A stretch of DNA of 64,000 nt, taken from Cyclaneusma minus (lineage: Eukaryota > Ascomycota > Leotiomycetes > Marthamycetales > Marthamycetaceae). The stretch lies in the NCBI GenBank assembly GCA_037179335.1, contig JAKZHN010000022.1:434001-498000 (forward strand), in the 5' to 3' direction. Shown here in pieces: positions 47,481 to 58,590 of this stretch (positions are counted from its first letter, which is position 1; each line of letters begins with the position of its first letter). The notes beneath the pieces were generated by a model. The model saw only the letters and a program-made list of their open reading frames with translations, did not search any database and was not told the origin of the DNA. The translations under genes and the position numbers were made by a program.

Positions 47481-48099
47481 TGTGGATGTGGTGGATATGG
47501 GAAGGGGAGAGTGGTGGGATGGGTTGAGGATGAGGTGGGAGGAATGAATGTCAAATTTGTATTATATGGGATGGGTGCATCAGCGTGGAGTCTCGGGCAA
47601 GGATCCGTTGTACGGAATATGGGTTCTCAAAACTCTTCTCAAAACTGTGGTATTTGGATGAGATGGCTTGTGAGGACATTCAGGGACTTTTCTCTATGAT
47701 GAATGGTGGATGGCTGAGGATATACTTGACAGAATGTTTCAAGGTGGTGGCAAGATGCTAATTGGGTCTTTCAGGTGAAGGCGGTCCAGACCAGAAATCT
47801 GTTTATGGAATATACAAGTATGACCCTCAGGCTATCGTTGTGCTGTCCGAAGACCGAGAGCCGGACCAAGCTTAAAGTGGCTTCAGCCGAAGGTACTTTG
47901 CTTGTGTTTGCGATATGATTGATATGCATTCTTAGGGGGGGAGGCGAATTCGGGGAGTTAGAAAGGGGCGGAGAGGTCGAAGAGAGGCGGAATATGAAGG
48001 GAGCAATATACATTACAGAATTCCGGGGGGGGGGGGGGGGCTGGAGTTGGAGAATCAGGAGATCAAAGGGGGGAGATGGAAGAAAGGTCGAGGTGAAGC

Positions 48100-48455
48100 T
48101 GGGGGCCGAGAGGAGGGAGCGGGACTTTTGTTGCACAGCGATCTGTACGGACGGGGTAAAGCTGGGCGCCAGGAAAAGAGATAGGGGTTTTTGTTCCACA
48201 TCGAGGGGTTCGGACGGTGTGAAGCTGGGGGTTGCAAAGAGGGTCAAGTTGTTTTGCTGCACATCTATGCGGGGTTGAAGCTGGGGACCGGATAGAGCAC
48301 GGGATGGGGCGGTGTTTTGTTGCACATCGATGCGCGGGGGTTGAAGCTGCGGGGAATAGTACAAGCTGGAGCCCGGGAAGACGAATAGGGCTATTTTGTT
48401 GTACATCGACGTGTCCGGACGGGTAAAGCTGGGGACCGGACAGAGGGAAGCCCCT
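48100..48455 (-). repeat. GTGCAACAAAA repeat array, cluster 2 (inverted)
   Basis: On the minus strand the word gtgcaacaaaa or variants occurs at about 48395, 48315, 48251, 48188 and 48126, with spacing 80, 64, 63 and 62 nt. Between them are ccccagcttcaccccgtccg-like segments as in cluster 1. Read in the minus direction the array is followed by pyrimidine-rich DNA and a run of 16 C, again as in cluster 1. One frame reads DVQQNNLTLFATPSFTPSEP and near copies. Confidence 0.8.
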
Positions 48456-48550
48456 GCTCCTCTATGCCTTCAATTCCCCCAATGACTTTACACCAAAACC
48501 CTCCAACCTACTTGGTAGGGGAAGGTTTAGTGATTCTCGCCATCGCGGCA

Positions 48551-49116
48551 CTTGCGGGCTCTCGTCCTCGAGGCGACACATATCCAGCCACGTCCACATC
48601 CTCCATGCCCACGTACCCGATGTCCACCTGCCCGATAATGACTGTCAGATTCTCGGCATCGATGTCCTCGGTTTCGTCCTCGAGAGTATCCTCCCGTCCG
48701 ACAAGCACCAGTCTTCCGTGGTCATCCCGGATAGACCACCCCAGGATCGGAGGTTTGTGGCTCTTGCGGGCTCCTTCCTGCTGTGACGGCCCCAGGCCGC
48801 ACAGGCCACGTGATCGCTCCGGCGCCGAGGCGTTAGCACAGAGCTTAGCGTAAGAGCTTTTTTAAAAAGCTCTCCGACCTTGAGACCTCTTCTCCTTTTG
48901 ATACAATAGACAGGATCGGCAAGGTTTAGGCTCAAACTTCGCACTTAGTCCCCCGATGCCAGCTTACCTCAAACGCGGGAGTCTCCCTCCAATTCCCTTA
49001 CCGGGCGACTACTTGTGGTGACAAGTCATCATCGGGCACGTGGACATCGGGTACGTGGGCATGGAGGATGTGGACATGGCTGGATATGTGTAGCCTCGAG
49101 GACGAGAGCCCGCAAG
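48551..49116. repeat. Foldback element with 92-nt inverted arms
   Basis: 48551-48642 and the reverse complement of 49025-49116 agree at all but about four of 92 positions. Both run cttgcgggctctcgtcctcg ... cacatatccagcca ... ccgatgtccac. About 380 nt lie between the arms, including a further short copy of the arm end at about 48752. A weaker inverted match (gatagaccaccccaggatcgg near 48720 against gatccgggggtggtccatcc near 49531) suggests the structure reaches about 49560. No transposase frame. Confidence 0.75.
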
Positions 49117-49556
49117 AGCTATAAATAAAGTGGTTTTAGATGGGACGAGTCACCTGACAGCGCGTGGCCCGCAGGGCATCGACCCGACGCAAGGGAGCTT
49201 GCAGGAGGGCTGCAAACGAAGAAAATTGGGCTCCAAAAGAGCTCAATTCCCTTCCTCTCTCTTCCTCTCTCATTCTTATCGATTTTAAAGCTGTCAGGTG
49301 TTTTATATTTCACCCTCCCACCTCCCTTTCGTACATAGTTATCCAGCTTCTTACGTAGCTAGTGGCCGGTTCAGCTTTCGAGACCCTCTCTACTCTTCTT
49401 ACTACCAGAGAAGGAAAAAAAAGGGCTTGGGCATAAAGGAGAGGGCTCCCGAAAGCTTTAAATCAAGGCTGCTTCCGCTAAACACTAATCCCTTGTTGCA
49501 CGTGACGAGCAGGACGATATAAATCTTGCCGATCCGGGGGTGGTCCATCCTGCGGG

Positions 49557-49712
49557 AAGGACGACGGCGGTTTGTCGAGGAATGGCAGAGGCGGAGGAGT
49601 GGAGAAAGGACGACGGCGCCGGGCAGTTTGTCGAGGAATGGCAAAGGCGAAGAAGTGGATAAAGGACGACGGCGGTTTGTTGACGAATGGCAAAGGCGAA
49701 GGAGTGAAGGAA
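49557..49712 (+). repeat. Tandem repeat, three units of 49-56 bp
   Basis: Units begin at 49557, 49606 and 49662 with aaggacgacggcg, followed by gtttgtcgaggaatggc (third: gtttgttgacgaatggc) and aaaggcgaagaagtgg-like purine-rich sequence. The second unit has a 7-nt insertion. No stop codons in one frame, but no recognisable protein. Confidence 0.75.
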
Positions 49713-50108
49713 GGTTAAAGTGGTGGAGCCTGGGTGAAGCAGGGGTGAGAATCGATGCCACAGATTCTACGACAAGCAATAAAACCTACCGGCTGCCGCA
49801 ACGTTTGGATAAGGCGCATGGTATGTTGTGAGAGCGATAGTGATGTTATACATTTCAGATAATTTGCGATTTCCGTTCTCATATCCAGTTTTCAGGAGCT
49901 CGTCACATGTACCTCATCATTCATGGTCGAGCCCCTGGCCAGTGAGGCGCGCACTCTTCCAGTATGATGATCAAGAAGAAGAAGAAAAAAACCGCCCAGC
50001 CTGCGATTCCATCCTTAGCCAATGCCCATCCTCACCATAAAGCACCATTGACCCGCGCCTCTCATTTCCCTCCTTTTCCAAATATTCCAATCTTCCCCCA
50101 TTCCAACC

Positions 50109-53100
50109 CTACACGCCTTCTTCCGCACCCTCCGCCTCCAACTCCCTCACAATCCCCCTCGAAATCCAATCACAAATTGCCATATTCGTAACCATAGGAT
50201 TCACCCCACTCCCACTCGGAAACACGCTCGCATCCGCCACATACAACCCCCTGGTCCCCCAAACCCGTCCCTTCGGATCCACCACCCCCTCCTTCTCTGT
50301 CCTACTCATCCGACAAGTACCCATCTGATGCGCTGACGCAAAACTGGCGACAGTCGGTGGTGTATTACCATGTTTTTCTAGCGCTTTGAGCCAAGCGGCA
50401 AAACGCGCATCTGCTACGCCTGGGTCCTTGAAATCTGCTTGGAGCTTGGCTTCTTCGGCGGGAGAGGGGGTGTAGAAGGATGATTGCGCGAATTCGACGG
50501 GTGTGTGGGCATCGGGGTGGCGGATGTAAGGAGGGAGGCCTTCGATATGTGCTCGGATCTCCTCAGCGCCCATCACGTAGCAAATCTTTGCCATCTCAAT
50601 CAAGCCCTTCATCGCATGTTCCGCATCGAATTTGCTAGGTGTATAAGCAATCCTCGGCTCTCCATTTAGAGCATCAGGATATACGCGTCCAGGATCGCGA
50701 TCTCGCACTATGGAAATGAAGATATCCGTGTGGCGATATTTTAGGAGTTGGAGTTTCAAAGAGGCGCCGGATGTCCAGGGGAGGAGGGCCATGCAGCGGC
50801 CGGGCATCATGGCGATACGTTCCAATTTGGTGCCGTGGCCGTGGCCGTCGAGATTGTCGAGAGAGGTGCCGACGGCGGTGAGGATGCCGCCTTCCCAGGG
50901 GCGGACGTCTTCTTTGTAGACGGCGCCGAGTTGGATGGTGGGGTGGAGGTAGAGGTTTTTGCCGATTTGGGGGTTCTGACTTTTGTGTTAGACGTAAGAA
51001 GGTGAGAAGGTGAGACGGTGGGGGAAAGGGGGCGGGACGAGAGAGTGGATGGACATCTACTTACTTTGAGACCGCTGTTTAGGAGCACAATGGGGGACCA
51101 GAGACTGCCGCAGGAAATGATGACTTTTTTGGCCTTGACGATGACTTCGCGCTTGGTTCGCTCGCTCAGGGGTCCTCCGAGGTGCCCGTCTTTGTCCCTA
51201 GATGTCCAGACACCTTTTACACCAACTGCTGTCTTAACGCCATTCGTCTCTTCGAAAATCACGTTTTCGATTTGGAAGCCTTCGACGAACTGAGCGCCCG
51301 CCTTGGCAGCGGCAGGTAGCCAGGAGACCACAGGTCCCTGCTTATCCGACATTCCACATCCCAGCTCGCAATGCCCACAGAAATGCTCCTTTCCACCCGT
51401 ATTCTGCGGCACAGCATGCGCACTTAAACCCAACCTTCTCGCACCCTCCAGAATCGTCGCATTCCCATGATTCTGCCTCACGTGCTTATCACTCACGCCC
51501 ATCTGGTCACAAACACGATCCAAAGACTCTTGAAAATCGGCAGTAGCAAAGAATTTCAATCCGCGATCCTCGGCCCATTCTTTGCGTACGAAAGATTGCG
51601 TCTGGAGCGATGCGGACCAGTTTACCGTACCGCCGCCGCCCCAGGTCGAGCCGGCTATGACGGTGATAGAGCCATCGTCGGAGTTGATAGTGCCGCCACT
51701 TTCGTAGAGATGGATGTTTCCTGCTAATTCGGTCATGGGGAGTTGGGTGGGCGGGAAATAGTACGATTTCTCGGCGACTAGCACGCGGTGGCCTGCTTCT
51801 GCTATGTTCTTTGCACAGACGCCACCTCCGCAGCCAGAACCAACAATGACCACGTCTGTTTCGAGGACGGCAGGTTCGGCGTTGGAGAGAAATTGAAGAA
51901 ATTCGTATTCGTGGTGGTTTCCGGGCTGGTAGTGCTTGGGGACTGAGGGAAAGCCGCTGATTGCGGCGAAAGTGGGCGACGTTTTGATCCACATGTTCTT
52001 GGCTATCAGACAGACTTGTTTGTAAATGTTTCGGAGAGTGGGGAGGCGCGAGGTTCGCCAGGAGAGGAGGATTTTCTGGCGGGTTTCTATGGTTTGCTCG
52101 TGGAAAGGGGTGGTGTAGCCGGTGAGCAAATAACATCCTGCTGTTGAACTGTGATTGATTTGGTTAGTTTTGTGCTTTATTTTGAGATTTGATGAATCCA
52201 AGATCTTTGACGAAAGAAGCGAGTATTGGGTGTGACGAAGGAGAGAGAATTTGGCATATAAGTTGCTGGGCTGATGAGCTGCGGGATCTGGCTTGATGGC
52301 GTCCCAAGTCTGGGCACGGCATTTCCAAACACACCAAGGAATCTAGAGAAAACATGGATGTAGCAAGTTGTTCAAGTAGACGGAGACTCCGGATTAAGTA
52401 TGGCTACTAAGCACAATCTTCCATGCTAAAAGGGGTATCGTCCAACTTGTAGGGGTAAGTGGAATTGATGGCAACAGAAACATTTCTGTATCTTGACTTG
52501 GTAACACTTAAAATCCATAATACTGAGAGTAGTATAACCAAGACAAGCTGTACAGTTATACATCTTAAATGATATCAAGGCAGGTAAAAGCATGAGGAGG
52601 AAAATGAATAAGAAAAAGACGGGAACTGTCGGTATCCGTCAATGTAACCTGCGGTATTGACGAAACTTTGAGGGTGTGATTGAAACTGGCATCAACACCA
52701 AAAAAGCAGAGAACTCACTTTAAAGTCGTCATAATAAAGCCCAATCCCCTCCTGGCATCCTCCTTCACAAACTGTCCCAGACTCGTCCTGAGCAAAATCT
52801 TAAAGTCCTCAATATCGCTCGGCTTCTCGGCCAAGTATTTTCCCAAGGCTTCCTCATCATCGAGTCCTATCACAGTCTTCTTCACATGCTCTTTCGCCTT
52901 CTCATACTCCTCAGCAGAAAGGGTTATCGAGAAGGGATCGCTGATCCATTGTCTCGGATCCTCGCGGCGGATCGACGGCACGGCGGCATCCATGAGAGAA
53001 AGCATAGTCGTCCATTGTTGCTCGTTCCAGAAATCATGGGCACGAGCTTCCGGAATTGGTGTCAGAAGAGGCGAGAGGAGAGACTCGAGCTGGGCAGTTG

Positions 53101-53110
53101 CGGCGGTCAT
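50109..53110 (-). CDS. Long-chain alcohol oxidase (GMC oxidoreductase)
   Basis: FAD enzyme oxidising long-chain fatty alcohols to aldehydes with release of hydrogen peroxide (omega-oxidation side of alkane/lipid use). 780 residues in three exons: 53110-52719, 52148-51065 and 50975-50109; phases close. The first exon carries the family's N-terminal helical region (LESLLSPLLTPIPEARAHDF, then TLSAEEYEKAKEH). The FAD dinucleotide fold is DVVIVGSGCGGGVCA (about residue 230), followed by GSTWGGGGTVNWSAS and a cysteine motif HFCGHCELGCG. The C-terminal GMC region has HQMGTCRMS and ASVFPSGSGVNPMVTNMA. The length fits fungal and plant FAO proteins. The first intron (570 nt) is much longer than others in the window. 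Linking the N-terminal open frame to this gene rests on family homology and phase. Localisation (ER or peroxisome) not inferable. Confidence 0.9.
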
Positions 53111-54467
53111 CGTTGTGTCAGTTGTGTCAGCCAGGCCAAGATGAGCTATCCTATCCGCAAGCCCCTGAAGTCTGCCGACGAAGAATTTGGACTCCGTCTT
53201 GAGAGCGGAAGAAAGGCTTCAATATAAAGGTAGAAAGATCTCAGTGAATAAAAAAGAAAGGTCACATGCGGTACTTTGATACAGAGTAGGGTGACTATTC
53301 ATGCGGAGGTGCAGTCGTGAGGGCGAGGCTGAAGGCGAAGAAGGAACGGAGATGCGGGATGGCCAATCAGGGAGCGTGGAGGGCAGCGCGGCGTCGTTTG
53401 TGGCGGTGCTTAGTGCCTGGGCTGGCGCCTGCCTCGGGCCAGTTTTGCGGGGAAGTCAACGCTGTCACCACCGTTAAACGAACATCCTCTCGAAGTCTTC
53501 GTCCATAGACACTTCATTCGACGGGAGAGATTTCGGGACCGTCAGAACAGGTTTGGCACTTGGATCCGGTTCTCTGCCTTTCCCGATCCCATTCAAGTCA
53601 TGCCTTCGGTTTGTCAAGCCATACTCACTGCGCCTCTTCAGGCTGACGTCTCCTCCCGTTGGAGTTTGACAATGAAACCAACATGGTGCGGGCCGTCCCG
53701 CCTAGCAGAGTTTGATGTTGTGTTCGAGCTCCGAAAAGCTTCAATAGGCTTTCAAGCACTGCTTCCATGCGGGGTGGAAGATCGATGGAATCCCTTTTTC
53801 CAACCACGGTTATCGAAGCCTTTTTGAGGACGACGATACACGGATCATGGCGATGCGTAAGACCCACACGTTCACCCGTTCCTGCATGAGCCTGGCCGAG
53901 CGTCTTGAACCACGGACGAGGCCATACCCGACGAATCCCTGCATGTTGAGCGCCCGGACGACATGAAGGCCGGAGATGAAGCCCGGAAAATAATAGTAAT
54001 TTGTGCCCTACGACTTTATGAACTTCTGCTCCACTTGAATCACGGATCTACTGACTACATGAGAAAGATGGGATGACTATTAGATTGGCCTCTTATTAGC
54101 GATGGCCGCCTTATCAGAGACATCCTCGCGGATATAGAGTATCCAACTCCGCCGTTATCAACACCATGGACCCGCATGATCCTTCATCATGACCCCATCA
54201 ACACTTTCACCATTATCACGCCCGTTATCGCTTTGTGTCACGTACATACCCTCGACTACTTCTACGTGCGACGCATGCAAGTCATCGGACGGACCAACGT
54301 GCTACCCCGGTCGCCGTCGGTGTAATGATGTGCTAAAGAATTGAACGTGGCGAAAAGAGGCAAGTACAAAAGCTCTTAGCTCCTCAGCTCAAGGAAGCTG
54401 CTCCTCGAGCACTCCGACAGTCTTCGAATTTCTCTCTTTTCATGGTAGCAGGATACATCTTTTCACC
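53111..54467. other. Intergenic, no gene seen
   Basis: Divergent spacer between the alcohol oxidase and carboxypeptidase genes. Short frames on both strands without features. The last 100 nt are the carboxypeptidase leader. Confidence 0.5.
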
Positions 54468-56574
54468 ATGTATTCTTTGCGAACTCTTCTCGCGTCGTCT
54501 GCGTCGTTCATCTCTGTTTCGGCCCAGTTTGTTGCAGCTCCCACAGATCTCACTACCGCCGAGGGATATGCTGGCGTTTCCGTGAGATACAAGGAAGTAC
54601 CAACCGGTATCTGCGAGCTGAACTCCAGCGTGAAGAGTTATTCCGGCTACGCAGATGTGAGCGAAGACCAACACATCTTCTTCTGGTTCTTCGAAGCTAG
54701 GAATGTCAACTCCTCCGAAGCTCCCTTGACCGTCTGGATCAATGGCGGTCCTGGCAGCTCTTCGATGATCGGTTTATTCCAGGAGAACGGACCTTGCGGT
54801 ATCGACAGCGATGGAAACCCTTACAACAACCCCTACTCGTGGTCCGAAGCCAGCAACATGCTCTACATCGACCAGCCTACCCAAGTTGGCTTCTCATATT
54901 CCATTCCCGTGCCAGGCTACACCGATCCTTCCACCGGCTACATAGTGACGCTGCCAAACGCTACTTGTCCCGACTATGCTGTTGAGTATGGCACTTGCGG
55001 GACCTATTCCTACCCCAATGAGACTCTCACAGCCAATTCTACGAGCGGCGCTGCTCCCAACCTGTGGGCTACTCTGCAGGGTTTCATGGGTGTCTTCCCA
55101 CAGTATTCGAGAAATGCTTTCCACTTCACAACGGAGAGTTATGGCGGTCACTATGGACCCGTCTTCAATGAATACATTGAAGAGCAGAATGCCAAGAACA
55201 TCTCCGGGGCAAAGCAAATCAATCTGGAAACAGTCAGTAAGTAGCCACGTTTTCCTGTGTCTCTTGCCTCGAAAGATCTGCTATGATTTCAGATCTGGCC
55301 GCATTCAGATTTCGAAGTCATGGTTTCGATGGAAGTATTCCAGAAACGCGAATCATGGGTGGTCAAGGTTGGCAAACGGGGTCTCGTGGTTTGAGAGAAG
55401 AGAAGGTGTTGCTTTTGGCTCCTGTGCGTCTTGGACAACTGCCTTTGTTTTTAGACACGCTGTTCCCAGATCAGACAGTCCAGCTTCTCGACCTGGCTGC
55501 CCTTCTTAACAGTCATTTGCATCTCAAGCTCCAAAATTTTCAATTTTCAAACCCCCCAATCCACCAGCTAACAAATCCCCAGTGATCGGCAACGGCTGGT
55601 ACTCCCCCCTGATCCAATACCAAGCCTACTACAACTTCACCGTCTCTCCCGGCAACACCTACGACTACCTCCCCTTCAACTCCTCCCAAGCCGCCGAGCT
55701 CTACAACAACCTCTACGGCACCGGCAACTGCGTCGACCAGATCAACGCCTGCGCCGCCTCCGGCCGAAACGACATCTGCTCTGCCGCCGACAACTTCTGC
55801 GCCTCTCTCGTCGAATCTCCCTACGACAACTATCTCAACCGCGACGAGTACGACTTCCGCGAGCTCGAGCCCGACCGCTTCCCGTACGAATACTACGTTA
55901 ACTACCTAAACACTGCATCTGTGCAAGCCGCCATCGGAGCTTTCCAAAACTTTTCAGAGAGTTCTGATACGGTGGGAAATGCGTTTGGTAGCACGGGCGA
56001 TGATGGGAGGTTGGATGATACGATTGAGGATATGGCGAAACTTATCGACCAGGGTGTTACGGTTGTTATGTACACCGGCGACGCAGACTACAACTGCAAC
56101 TGGCTCGGCGGCGAAGCTGTTTCCGAGCTCGTTGGCGAGGCTTCTTCAACCTGCAACTTCACCGATGCGGGATACACGAACATCAGCACATCCGACGACG
56201 TCGTGCACGGCCAAGTCAAGCAAGCTGGCAACTTTGCATTCGTGCGAATCTACGAATCCGGACACGAAGTGCCGTTCTACCAGCCCTTGGCTTCTTTGTC
56301 GTTGTTTGAAAGAGCGATTAATGGATTGGATTTGGCTACTGGGGATATGAGTGTTGATGGGGGTTATTTGAGTGTGGGAACGGAGAAGAGTACTTATAGG
56401 GAGGGGAATGGAACGATTCAGTGGGAAGTGTTGCCGGCTAATGCGACGTATAATACTACGTTGAATGGACCGAATCCAGCGAGTGTGGAGGGGATGGCGA
56501 AGGCAGAGTTGTTGAAGAGGGATCTGGTGCCCGGGAAGAGGGGGTTGGGTAAGGGGAGGAGGTTTAAGCCGTGA
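54468..56574 (+). CDS. Secreted serine carboxypeptidase (S10 family)
   Basis: Secreted or vacuolar peptidase removing C-terminal residues at acidic pH. 586 residues in two exons, 54468-55236 and 55583-56574. Signal peptide MYSLRTLLASSASFISVSAQ. The S10 substrate-binding WINGGPGSSSM is at about residues 90-100. Catalytic triad by motif: Ser224 in TTESYGGHYG, Asp423 in MYTGDADYNCN and His484 in YESGHEVPFYQ. Many NxS/T glycosylation sites and paired cysteines fit secretion. Typical GESYGG is here TESYGG. The intron is 346 nt; its first 56 nt already form a complete canonical intron ending in ttcag, so an internal segment may be inserted or an extra exon lost. The C-terminus is basic (KRDLVPGKRGLGKGRR), unlike a GPI signal. 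Substrate preference not inferable. Confidence 0.93.
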
Positions 56575-56916
56575 TGTGCGTTAGGGAGTGGAGGGGAAGA
56601 TGACTGGGGATCTGACAATGAGCGGAATGGATTGTGGTGTGGCCGGCCGGCCAATGAGTTTCTTCGTTAATGTATAAATTTTAGACGCGGACCAAGCGCG
56701 AACCTCACACATTTTCAAGTACAAGTAGTACACACATGACCTTCTCGCTCAATCACAATCGCAGGGCCAGGAACTTCTCGAATTCTTCGCTATTTAGCTA
56801 GCTGGGCATTGAAGCCCGGACGAACACCCATCACTCTCTGCCAAGCACGATGGGCTCAGGGTCCCAGAAGCGAAAGCGACGCAAGACCCGGTTCTAAGAC
56901 AGAAATCAGCATACTC
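56575..56916. other. Convergent spacer
   Basis: 3' flanks of the carboxypeptidase (+) and the small membrane protein (-). Contains a ggccggccggcc run at about 56641. No gene. Confidence 0.5.
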
Positions 56917-57330
56917 CTATTTCTCAACCCCTGTTTGAGGAGTTCTTGAAACTAGGAAATCCAGAAAATATACCCAATGGATCATCTTACAAAGCAAGTG
57001 CAATCCATAGTAAACCCATCCACTGAGTCCCATCACCAACGGAAACTTGATCAGCTCCCAGATGAAGGTGCTCTGGAAGCCGGCGGGGTTGGTGTAAATG
57101 AGGACTTTCACGTATGAAAAGTTTTACCGAGTTAGCGGGATGTTGATTTTTGGGTGGAAAGGAAGGGGAAGGGGGTAAGAGGATATACCGAGCATGGCGA
57201 CAGCGGCGGGGAATGACAGAAAGAAGGTGATGTCCTCGTCGGTCCACTCGCGCCAGCGGAAGCGCGTGAGGCGAGGGGGGTTGCGGTGAGGTTCCTCTAT
57301 GATTGTGGAGAGGCGTCGGCCTGGGGGCAT
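56917..57330 (-). CDS. Small membrane protein, family not recognised
   Basis: 109 residues in two exons, 57330-57189 and 57104-56917 (84-nt intron, phase 1). The first exon gives an Arg/Pro-rich cytosolic start (MPPGRRLSTIIEEPHRNPPR) and WTDEDITFFLSFPAAVAML, probably the first helix. The second gives FIWELIKFPLVMGLSGWVYY then GLHLLCKMIHWVYFLDFLVS, one or two more hydrophobic helices. I do not recognise the family. A further 5' exon is possible: on the minus strand a gtaagattctc donor near 57390 and a cacag acceptor near 57334 would join an upstream frame in phase, but no ATG is found there. A 38-bp minisatellite lies about 260 nt upstream. Codon phase and splice signals support a real gene; function unknown. 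Confidence 0.6.
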
Positions 57331-58590
57331 TTCTGTGCTTTTGTTAACGAAATGGTGTGCTGGGTTTGATCATGGTGTTGGGAGAATCTTACTGCTTTGG
57401 TTCGACAAGGGGTTTGGGTTCGGGCGGTGCTGTTGGGTGGCACAGCTGGGAGATGGCTTTGCGTGGAGAGGTGGAGAGGTGAAGATGGATGGAGGTTTGT
57501 TTGACTTTGGTGGTTACTTTCTGTTTATCGGGCGTGAGGTCGGCCTGACGATGGGGTTTGGCTTTGGGGTTGAGATCCGGATGTGAGATGATGTTTGGAC
57601 TTTGGGGTTGAAGTCCGTATGTGAGATGATGTTTGAACTTTGGGGTTGAAGTCCGGTTGTAAAATGATGTTTGGACTTGGGGTTGAAGTCCGGATGTGAG
57701 ATGATGTTTGGACTTTGGGATTAAAGTCCGGATATAAGATGATGTTTGAATCTTGGGGTTGATGAAATCAGGATGTGGGATGCTGATAGTGCACAGATGG
57801 ATTAGGCCGCACCGGGGAAAGAAGATGGGTTGGAAAGGACTCTTAAGTTCAGAGGACAGAGAATAACAGGTTTTGAAATCACAAGGTGTCGTTGGGTGAA
57901 CCTGAGTCTCTGTGGTCTTTTCTCGATGGATTATTCTCTGGGTGAAGCCAACTTACACCTCCAGCTCACCAGCAGCATGTGAATTCTGCGATCTTTGCCC
58001 ATATCTCCACTCGAGTATCAACCTCTAGCAGTTCGCCGTCAAAGTACTTTTAAATAATGCATCAGTGCAAGGAGAAAGATCCTTTCCTCAAAGACAGATG
58101 GATCATGGTATCATATGATGATATACGGGGATCGGAGAGTTCTGGAAGTTCAGCATGAGTACAACTATCGACAGAGAATCTAGAATGTATGGTAGCAACT
58201 ATGAATATTTGAGAAAACTGCATATAAAGACAAACACTACGGATGGATGACTGATGAAGATGATGGTTGTTTGTACACCTCATCTCAGCCGTCACCTTTC
58301 TAGCGTTCTGGATACGGGCTGCAAAGAAGCGGACTGGAGAAAGATAGGACACAACAAGCCAACATTTCTTATCATGGTGGAAGAGGGGAAAGGAGACCGG
58401 GCCTATCAAATAATGAGCACACAGGCACTGATAACTCTCCAGGATACTTCAACCGTGGTTGAGTACTGTGAACCATGGTTAAGCATGCACTTGACCACAT
58501 GGCCGTCCCACAACCACGAAATTAGCTAATGGAAATTCCTAGATTACATACAGATTACTAATGTTAGACAGCAAAATCTACAAAAAAATA
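57331..58590. other. Intergenic with minisatellite
   Basis: Promoter side of the small membrane protein, including the 38-bp minisatellite (57557-57782). The rest, up to the tRNA gene, has short frames without features. Confidence 0.5.
57557..57782 (+). repeat. Minisatellite, 38-bp unit, about 5.5 copies
   Basis: Units starting gatgatgtttgg or close variants begin at 57587, 57625, 57663, 57700 and 57738 (spacing 38, 38, 37, 38), each followed by ctttggggttgaagtccgg. A partial unit precedes 57587. Units differ by 1-5 changes; the last is the most diverged. Confidence 0.85.

Larger units (their letters stand above)
47481..50108. other. Intergenic, repeat-rich
   Basis: 2.6 kb without a supportable gene. 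In order: PAM18 3' flank, G-rich strand (47930-48100) with a 16-nt G run at 48025-48040, the inverted GTGCAACAAAA array (48100-48455), a 92-nt-armed foldback (48551-49116), unremarkable sequence, and a three-unit tandem repeat (49557-49712). The 211-residue frame at 47771-48406 (minus) is produced by the array's three-base-compatible period. Confidence 0.5.

Noticed and set aside
48025..48040. Telomere-like or sequencing artefact origin for the G run
   Set aside because: A single homopolymer without TTAGGG repeats; a matching C run at the other array suggests it belongs to the element, although exact length may be inaccurate.
47771..48406. 211-residue frame (-) with DVQQN repeats
   Set aside because: Produced by the inverted array and continued by low-complexity and array-unrelated sequence; treated as a repeat, though translation is raised as a finding.
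52719..53110. Separate small gene with SAEEYEKAKEH
   Set aside because: Homology and phase show it is the first exon of the alcohol oxidase.
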